A stretch of DNA of 23,541 nt, taken from assembly GCA_964635065.1 (NCBI GenBank), contig CAZWMK010000024.1, forward strand, positions 1 through 23,541, in the 5' to 3' direction. Shown piece after piece: positions 7,167 through 12,624 of this stretch. Each line of letters begins with the position of its first letter. Positions within the stretch are counted from its first letter, which is position 1. Below the pieces are notes generated by a model. The model searched no databases, was not told where the DNA came from, and saw nothing but the letters and a program-made list of their open reading frames with translations. The translations under genes and the position numbers were made by a program. This DNA is from CAZWMK01 sp964635065 (GTDB lineage: Bacteria; Pseudomonadota; Alphaproteobacteria; Sphingomonadales; Sphingomonadaceae).

Positions 7167-7760
7167 GTGACACGCTTCAAGACATTCACCGCCTGCGCCG
7201 TGGCTGCGCTGATGATGGCTTCGCCTGCGGCGGCTGCATCCATCGCTTCCGTGACGTTGAATGGTGGCAGCTTCCTGCAGTCCGGTTCGGTTTTGAATAA
7301 CGGCAGCAGTACTGCGAACATCACGTCGGTTGTCTATAGTCTGGGCGCGCCTGCTGACGGCATTGCGACCTGGGATGGCTCGACGGGCGGCGGTGTCGCG
7401 AGCGACAATCTTGCCAACCCGAATTTTTTCCAGACTGTCACCTTTGCCGGTCTGTCGGTCGCACCGGGCGACGTGTTCAATATCAGCGGCCTTGACATCG
7501 ACCTGATCGTGACACTGGCACCGCTCGACGTCACGGGGATCATTCTGGACAATTTTGGCAGCAGTCTCGCCAACGCCTTTGTAACTGTCGGCTGGAGCGA
7601 CGGTTCGCAGGGCACTGGAGATCTTGCAGAAACACCGTGGTCGACCTCACAGAGTTTTCGCATCCTGTCGGCGCCTGTCAATGTACCGGAACCCGGCATG
7701 ATCGGCCTTCTTGGTCTGGGCCTTGCCGCCTGGACGACTGCGCGCCGCCGCAAGATCTGA
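7167..7760 (+). CDS. PEP-CTERM sorting-domain exported protein
   Basis: PEP-CTERM proteins are exported by Sec and processed at a C-terminal signal by an exosortase, ending up at the surface or in the extracellular matrix. The 197-residue product has a signal peptide (about 1-24, ending SPAAAA), a Ser/Gly/Asn/Thr-rich beta-type body with no recognisable enzyme motif, and the tripartite tail VPEPG (173-177), a hydrophobic helix, then RRRK. The GTG at 7167 was chosen because GGAGG precedes it at ideal spacing and it yields a clean signal peptide; the longer frame from 7011 would start inside the promoter. The tail lacks the tryptophan of the PEPxxWA form usual in sphingomonads. No exosortase gene is nearby. 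The gene stands alone between a sigma-54 promoter and a terminator. Molecular role unknown; surface matrix or adhesion is an inference. Confidence 0.88.
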   Translation: MTRFKTFTACAVAALMMASPAAAASIASVTLNGGSFLQSGSVLNNGSSTANITSVVYSLGAPADGIATWDGSTGGGVASDNLANPNFFQTVTFAGLSVAPGDVFNISGLDIDLIVTLAPLDVTGIILDNFGSSLANAFVTVGWSDGSQGTGDLAETPWSTSQSFRILSAPVNVPEPGMIGLLGLGLAAWTTARRRKI

Positions 7761-7776
7761 TAATCTCCACGCCAAC

Positions 7777-7810
7777 AAAAGGCGATCCGCCAGATTGCGG
7801 ATCGCCTTTT
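7777..7810 (+). terminator. Rho-independent terminator after the PEP-CTERM gene
   Basis: GGCGATCCGC (7781-7790) pairs perfectly with GCGGATCGCC (7797-7806) around a 6-base loop, followed by TTTT. A preceding AAAA extends the symmetry to 14 pairs. It begins 17 bp after the stop codon and insulates fliO from the PEP-CTERM transcript. Confidence 0.92.
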
Positions 7811-7846
7811 GCATGTCGACGGGGCGCGAGAGACAAGCTGCGCGGC

Positions 7847-7861
7847 TTTACGCGCTGTTAA
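7847..7861 (+). promoter_or_regulatory. CtrA-like box upstream of fliO
   Basis: TTTA-CGCGCTG-TTAA followed by CCAT is one mismatch from TTAA-N7-TTAA and contains the extended half-site TTAACCAT. It ends 26 bp before the fliO start, almost the same distance as the fliQ box, and shares the GCTGTTAACC core with it. Confidence 0.6.
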
Positions 7862-7887
7862 CCATGTTCATGGTCTAGCTCAGGATC

Positions 7888-8184
7888 ATGGATGGCCTCG
7901 AATATCTCCGCGCGCTTGGCGCTCTTGCCCTTGTTCTCGCCCTGCTGCTGGGCGCGGCTTACGCCCTGCGCCGCTGGGGTGGCGCGATACCGGGATTGGC
8001 CCTGCCCACTGCAGGCACGACGCGACGCCTTGGCGTCGTCGAGACATTGACGCTCAGTCCCCGCGCGCGTCTGATGATCGTCAAGCGCGACGGTACCGAA
8101 CATCTCATCCTTCTGGGACCAGACAATGCGCAGGTCATCGAAACCTGCATTGCCACAGACCAACAGGCGGTGCGGCATGTTTGA
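7888..8184 (+). CDS. fliO: FliO flagellar export-apparatus assembly protein
   Basis: FliO is a small single-span membrane protein that helps assemble the FliP ring of the flagellar exporter. The 98-residue product has one membrane helix (about residues 10-27), a YALRRWGG boundary and a compact cytoplasmic domain with the family-like RRLGVVETLTLSPRARLMIVKRDG and HLILLGPDNAQVIE patterns. The family is poorly conserved, so the call rests on this fold pattern and on fliP following directly. The two genes overlap by 8 bp. Confidence 0.88.
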   Translation: MDGLEYLRALGALALVLALLLGAAYALRRWGGAIPGLALPTAGTTRRLGVVETLTLSPRARLMIVKRDGTEHLILLGPDNAQVIETCIATDQQAVRHV

Positions 8185-8920
8185 GCGCCCTCTGCTGCGC
8201 TGGGGCGCCATCATCGCGGTTACGGGCTTCGGACTGGCAATGGCCGCCCCCGCCGCCGCCCAGTCGTTGAATCTCAATCTTGGCGAAGGCTCCCTGTCTG
8301 GCCGCGCCATCCAGCTGGTACTCCTTCTCACGGTTCTGAGCCTCGCACCCGGCATCCTGATGACGGTGACAAGCTTTACCCGCTTCATCGTCGTGCTGTC
8401 GCTGTTGCGCAGCGGGCTGGGCACGCAGGGTGCGCCGCCCAATGCCGTGCTGATCAGTCTTGCCCTTTTCCTCAGTTTCTTCGTGATGGCGCCCACCTTC
8501 GAACAGGCGTGGCAGCAGGGCATCAAACCGCTGACCGAGCAGACAATCACCGAAACCGAAGCCTTCGACCGGGCAGCGGCGCCATTTCGCAGCTTCATGT
8601 TGAAGCACACACGCGAAGCCGACCTTGGCCTGTTCGTCGAACTCTCGGGTCAGACGATTGCCACGCCCGCCGAAACGCCGATGACGGTGCTCGCCCCAGC
8701 CTTCATGATCTCGGAATTGCGGCGCGCGTTCGAAATCGGCTTCCTGCTGTTCCTGCCTTTTCTCATCATCGATCTTGTTGTCTCGGCGATCCTCATGGCG
8801 ATGGGGATGATGATGTTGCCGCCTGCCACCGTTTCACTGCCCTTCAAGCTGATTTTCTTCGTGCTCGTCGATGGCTGGCATCTGGTGGCCGGATCGCTGG
8901 TCAAAAGCTTTAGCGGTTGA
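8177..8920 (+). CDS. fliP: FliP flagellar export-gate protein
   Basis: FliP forms the pentameric core of the flagellar export gate together with FliQ and FliR, which are encoded on the opposite strand about 3 kb away. The product from the ATG at 8177 is 247 residues, with a signal peptide (MFERPLLRW to about residue 28), then SLAPGILMTVTSFTRFIVVLSLLRSGLGTQ, a periplasmic segment, and the C-terminal FMISELRRAFEIGFLLFLPFLIIDLVVSAILMAMGMMMLPP region with LPFKLIFFVLVDGW. All are family signatures. The start lies inside the fliO end, indicating coupled translation. No clear terminator follows. Confidence 0.97.
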   Translation: MFERPLLRWGAIIAVTGFGLAMAAPAAAQSLNLNLGEGSLSGRAIQLVLLLTVLSLAPGILMTVTSFTRFIVVLSLLRSGLGTQGAPPNAVLISLALFLSFFVMAPTFEQAWQQGIKPLTEQTITETEAFDRAAAPFRSFMLKHTREADLGLFVELSGQTIATPAETPMTVLAPAFMISELRRAFEIGFLLFLPFLIIDLVVSAILMAMGMMMLPPATVSLPFKLIFFVLVDGWHLVAGSLVKSFSG

Positions 8921-8981
8921 TTGAAAACATTCGCGATCTGCAGTCTTGCCAGCCGCGCGGGCGCCTGCCATCCCTAGACAG

Positions 8982-10253
8982 GTGAAAAACCCAGCTCTGC
9001 CACGCATATCCGTTTTCGCCATCGCCAACTACCGCTGGTTCTGGCTGACCAAGCTGACGAGCACGCTGGCGCAGATGATGCTCGTCATCGTCATCGGCTG
9101 GCAGGTCTATGATATCGCGCGTCAAACAATGCCGCCGCGCGAAGCTGCGTTCCTGCTTGGCATGATCGGTCTGGCCCAGTTCTTGCCGCTGTTCGGATTG
9201 ACACTGGTGGTCGGCTATGTTGCCGACCGCATCGACCGCCGCTGGATTGCGCGTGGCGCACTGGCGCTGGAAATCGGCTGCGCGACAACCCTTGGACTTT
9301 TGACATGGCAGGGGAACCAGTCACTGGAGGCCCTTTTCATCATTGCTGCCCTTCTGGGGGTTGGTCGCGCTTTTGCTTCGCCGGCATTGACGGCGCTGGC
9401 TCCCAATCTCGTGCCTCAGCACATGCTGCCGACAGCCATTGCCTGGAATTCGATCGGCTGGCAGATCGGCGCCATCGGCGGACCGCCGCTTGGCGGCTAT
9501 CTTTATGCCGCATCACCGGCCTTGCCCTATGCTGTGGCGGCCGTGGCGCTTGGCATTGCCTTTATCGCCGCCTGCCTGATCAAGGCGGTGCCGCGTCCTG
9601 CGCCGACGGCCCTGTCGCCGTGGCAGGCGACCGTCGAGGGCATGGGCTATGTCCGTCGCAACCGGGTGGTTCTGGGCGCGATCTCGCTTGATCTTTTTGC
9701 CGTCCTGCTTGGCGGCGCGACCGCCATGCTGCCGATCTATGCCCGCGATATCCTGATGGTCGGACCGGAAGGCCTTGGCCATCTGCGCGCGGCCCCCGCC
9801 GTGGGGGCGACACTCATGGCACTTTTGCTGGCGCGGCAACCACTGGCGCGGCATGTCGGAATCAAGATGTTCGGCGCAGTCGCGCTCTTTGGTCTGGCCA
9901 CGATCGTGTTTGGTCTTTCCCGAGAATTGTGGCTGTCCCTTGCTGCGCTGGCCGTACTTGGTGCTGCCGACATGATCAGCGTTTATGTCCGCGGATCGCT
10001 GATACAGCTGCACACTCCCGACGCCATGCGCGGTCGGGTTTCCGCCGTCTCGATGCTGTTCATTTCCGCATCGAACGAACTGGGCGAGTTTGAATCCGGC
10101 GTTCTGGCAGCCGCCATCGGTCCTGTGGCAGCCGTTGTCGCCGGTGGCGTTGGTGCCATTATCGTGACTGTCATATGGGCGTGGCGCTTTCCCGAATTGC
10201 GTCTTGCCGATAGATTTGAACCCCCTCAAGAGCTGAAGGAGCGCGCGACATGA
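8982..10253 (+). CDS. MFS transporter
   Basis: A major facilitator superfamily permease of about 423 residues with about 12 hydrophobic segments. The GTG at 8982 (KNPALPRISVFAIANYRWFWLTK) is preferred; a TTG at 8946 is an upstream alternative. The pattern NYRWFWLTKLTSTLAQMMLVIVIGWQVYD, the loop GYVADRIDRRWIARG between the second and third helices, and the matching RGSLIQLHTPDAMRGRVSAV in the second half place it with the EntS-like multidrug/siderophore exporter branch. Its stop overlaps the cysK start as ATGA, so the two are translationally coupled. The substrate cannot be read from sequence; coupling to cysteine synthase might suggest a sulfur metabolite, but this is only inference. Confidence 0.87.
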   Translation: MKNPALPRISVFAIANYRWFWLTKLTSTLAQMMLVIVIGWQVYDIARQTMPPREAAFLLGMIGLAQFLPLFGLTLVVGYVADRIDRRWIARGALALEIGCATTLGLLTWQGNQSLEALFIIAALLGVGRAFASPALTALAPNLVPQHMLPTAIAWNSIGWQIGAIGGPPLGGYLYAASPALPYAVAAVALGIAFIAACLIKAVPRPAPTALSPWQATVEGMGYVRRNRVVLGAISLDLFAVLLGGATAMLPIYARDILMVGPEGLGHLRAAPAVGATLMALLLARQPLARHVGIKMFGAVALFGLATIVFGLSRELWLSLAALAVLGAADMISVYVRGSLIQLHTPDAMRGRVSAVSMLFISASNELGEFESGVLAAAIGPVAAVVAGGVGAIIVTVIWAWRFPELRLADRFEPPQELKERAT

Positions 10254-10790
10254 AGGCCGCAAACATCCTCGAAACCATTGGAAAAACGCCTCATATCAGG
10301 CTGTCGCGGCTGTTTCCCGACGCCGAGGTCTGGGTAAAGTCCGAACGCGCCAATCCGGGCGGTTCGATCAAGGATCGCATTGCCTTGGCCATGGTTGAAG
10401 CCGCCGAAGCATCGGGCGCACTGAAACCGGGCGGCACAATCATCGAACCGACCAGCGGCAACACCGGCATCGGGCTTGCGATGGTGGCAGCGGTCAAGGG
10501 GTATCAGCTGATCCTTGTCATGCCGGAATCCATGTCGCTCGAACGTCGCCGCCTGATGCTTGCCTATGGTGCGCGCTTTGACCTCACGCCCCGCGAAAAG
10601 GGGATGAAAGGTGCGATCGAGCGCGCGCAGCAGCTCGTCGATGAAACGCCTGGCGCATGGATGCCGCAGCAGTTCGAGAACAGCGCCAACATCGACATTC
10701 ATGTCCGCACGACCGCCGAAGAAATATATGCCGATTTCAACGATGCGCCGCCCGCAGCGCTGATCACCGGCGTCGGCACGGGCGGGCATA
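10250..10790 (+). pseudogene. cysK: Cysteine synthase A, N-terminal part (broken by assembly gap)
   Basis: Cysteine synthase (O-acetylserine sulfhydrylase) is a PLP enzyme that makes cysteine from O-acetylserine and sulfide. The first 180 residues are intact: K41 in NPGGSIKDR is the PLP lysine, TSGNTGIG the phosphate/substrate loop, and GVGTGGH the PLP phosphate-binding loop, at which the sequence runs into 10 Ns. The matching C-terminus resumes at about 11022 in another frame. The two parts sum to about 299 residues, about 9 short of a normal 305-310 residue enzyme. So the true gene is probably intact in the organism and the break is an assembly fault. It overlaps the MFS gene by 4 bp. Confidence 0.85.
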
Positions 10791-10800
10791 NNNNNNNNNN
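10791..10800. other. Assembly gap (10 Ns)
   Basis: Ten undetermined bases mark a scaffold or contig join inside cysK. Sequence to the left is normal cysK; sequence to the right is unrelated until about 11022. Confidence 0.99.
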
Positions 10801-11042
10801 CGGTGCGCAGGTGCACGCCAACAGCCAATGGGATGATCGCGTCACCACAGCGGTCAGGACGGCCATGGAGAACAAGAACTATTATACGCTGTTCCCCGTG
10901 TATCATCTCATCGAGCCGCGCGAGAACCGGGACGCCACCAGGATCGACGTGCTGAACATGCAGCACAAGTCCATCTATTTCGAGCTGGCCGGTATGGATG
11001 TTATGGGCGAATCCGGATTTAATGAAAAGCCGCTGGCCGTCC
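10801..11042 (+). pseudogene. Fragment resembling a podovirus portal (head-tail connector) protein
   Basis: The stretch translates in the frame starting at 10802 to about 80 residues with no relation to cysteine synthase. Patterns NKNYYTLFPVYHLIEPREN, HKSIYFE and ESGFNEKPLAVP resemble the conserved core of the phage head-to-tail connecting (portal) protein family of podoviruses, where a V.PR segment, an S.Y.E strand and a final ESGF.E.P...RW occur in this order. No start, stop or flanking phage genes are present. The likely explanation is a misassembly join, not a prophage. Family identity is from memory and unverified. Confidence 0.6.
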
Positions 11043-11381
11043 CTCAAAGTCTTTGCTGTTGAACCCGCGCTGTCACCGGTGATTTCGGGCGGTGCGCCGG
11101 GACCGCACCCTATTCAGGGCATTGGCGCGGGCTTTATTCCGTCGAACCTTCATACGCGCCTTCTGGATGGCGTCATTCAGGTCAGCGCTGATGATGCCAA
11201 GCACTATGCCCGTCGCGCTGCCCGCGAAGAAGGTATGCTGGTCGGCATTTCCTCCGGCGCCACGCTGGCTGCCATTGCGACCAAGCTCAAGGATCTGCCC
11301 GCTGGCAGCCGCATTGTCGGATTCAACTATGACACGGGCGAACGCTATCTTTCGGTGCCCGATTTCCTGCCGGAAGCCTGA
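11022..11381 (+). pseudogene. cysK: Cysteine synthase A, C-terminal part
   Basis: From MKSRWPSLKVFAVEPALSPVISGG the frame continues as the C-terminal 119 residues of cysteine synthase. GPHPIQGIGAGFIPSNL is the family motif, and VGISSGATLAA contains the serine that contacts the PLP pyridine nitrogen. The sequence ends in GERYLSVPDFLPEA. It is in a different frame from the N-terminal part. About 9 residues between GTGGH and SRWPSLKV are missing from the window. There is no start codon that would make this a separate functional gene. Confidence 0.85.
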
Positions 11382-11396
11382 GGATCACAAGACGTC

Positions 11397-11436
11397 AAAG
11401 AGCGGCCTGAACAAGAAGTTTCAGGCCGATCTTTTA
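11397..11436. terminator. Bidirectional terminator between cysK and the D-Ala-D-Ala carboxypeptidase gene
   Basis: CGGCCTGAA (11403-11411) pairs with TTCAGGCCG (11420-11428) around an 8-base loop. Beyond one mismatch, AAAGA (11397-11401) pairs with TCTTT (11430-11434). The T run favours termination of cysK; the complementary AAAG gives a weaker T run for the opposite gene. Its position between convergent stops fits shared use. Confidence 0.88.
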
Positions 11437-11450
11437 ATATTATCATTCAC

Positions 11451-12512
11451 TTAGTCGTTGATCTTGAAACGCGATGAAAAAGGTGCAGTCACTCGTCCAT
11501 TGTCCGCGGGGGCTGAACCGGAAACACGCACGGCGCCACGCTGCGTCGTGACGCTGTCGTCACCACCTTCGTCGGCCATCGTCCGCCACAGATCAAGCGG
11601 CTGCGCACGCACATCGACGCGCGCTGCGACACTGCCGAGCCAGCGGCCCTCGCGCCGCTCTGCCAGCACATCATAGCCGGCATTCAGCAGCGCCTCGACA
11701 TTGTTATCGCGCGAGAGCGATGTCGGCGCGCCCAGAACCACGGCAATCAGGCGTTTGCCATTGCGGTTCGCGGCCGCTGCAAGGGTAAAACCCGATGCAA
11801 TCGTGTAGCCGGTCTTGATGCCATCGACGCCGGGCGTCCGGCTCAGCAGTTTGTTGTGGTTGGGCATGACGCGGCCAGCCCAGGTAAATTCCTGCTTCTG
11901 AAAGTAACTGTAGAATTGGGGGAAACGCTGCAGCATCGCTTGGCTGAGCGTTGCAATATCGCGTGCTGTCGTGCTGTGGGCCGGATTTGGCAAACCTGAG
12001 GCATTGACGAAATTCGTCGATTTCATGCCAAGCGCCAGTGCGCGTTCATTCATGCGCCGTGCGAAACCACTTTCGGTGCCACCGATGCGCTCTGCCAGCG
12101 CGACCGCGACGTCATTTGCAGATTTCGTTGCAAGTGCCTGAATCGCTTCATCAATCGAAATGGTCTGCTTGGGAGCCAGTCCCAGCTTGGACGGCGCCTG
12201 GCCACGTGCATAGGGTGAAAAAGTGAGCCGATCCGTCAGTTTCATACGCCCGGCTTGAATCTCCTCGAAGGCGAGAAACAGGGTCATCACCTTGGTAATC
12301 GACGCCGGATGGCGCGGTTCGTCGGGATTGTGCGCGTAGAGCACTTCTCCGCTCTGCGGATCGAGAAGAAGGGCTGCATACTTCGGGTTGGCGACAAGGC
12401 TAACGCTGGTCGTTGGCGAGGCGTGCAACGGTGCCGACGCCACCAGAGTTGGCCCAGCGATGGAACAACCTAGCAACGCCGCAAGCGCGATCTTGTGAAA
12501 TACCCGAACCAT
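11451..12512 (-). CDS. D-alanyl-D-alanine carboxypeptidase (serine peptidase S11, PBP5-like)
   Basis: This penicillin-binding protein removes the terminal D-alanine of peptidoglycan pentapeptides in the periplasm. The start at 12512 gives 353 residues with an N-terminal export signal ending around SAPLHA. All three active-site motifs are present: S71-x-x-K74 (SITK), S130-x-N132 (SAN) and K232-T-G (KTG in GIKTGYTIASG). The catalytic domain ends near residue 285. The tail is short and lacks an obvious C-terminal amphipathic anchor. A cysteine in ALLGCSIAG could be a weak lipobox, but the residue before Gly is Leu, so Sec cleavage is as likely. An ATG at 12539 is an alternative start. The longer open frame upstream runs antisense-frame through the next gene and is not coding. 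It lies 112 bp downstream of the beta-oxidation genes. Confidence 0.93.
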   Translation of the reverse strand: MVRVFHKIALAALLGCSIAGPTLVASAPLHASPTTSVSLVANPKYAALLLDPQSGEVLYAHNPDEPRHPASITKVMTLFLAFEEIQAGRMKLTDRLTFSPYARGQAPSKLGLAPKQTISIDEAIQALATKSANDVAVALAERIGGTESGFARRMNERALALGMKSTNFVNASGLPNPAHSTTARDIATLSQAMLQRFPQFYSYFQKQEFTWAGRVMPNHNKLLSRTPGVDGIKTGYTIASGFTLAAAANRNGKRLIAVVLGAPTSLSRDNNVEALLNAGYDVLAERREGRWLGSVAARVDVRAQPLDLWRTMADEGGDDSVTTQRGAVRVSGSAPADNGRVTAPFSSRFKIND

Positions 12513-12624
12513 GAATGCCAAATCCCCCGAATTGGTCATTTGAATCTTAACAAACATCTGCCGGAAAGAAAGAGCTTCCCAGGCCGATTTCCGCCTTTTT
12601 ACAAGAAACCGCCTGTCTCGACGG

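Noticed and set aside
10801..11042. Interpretation of the portal-like stretch as a prophage or gene insertion
   Set aside because: Only about 240 bp, no integrase, no other phage genes, no target duplication, adjacent to an N gap, and the cysK ends almost meet without it.
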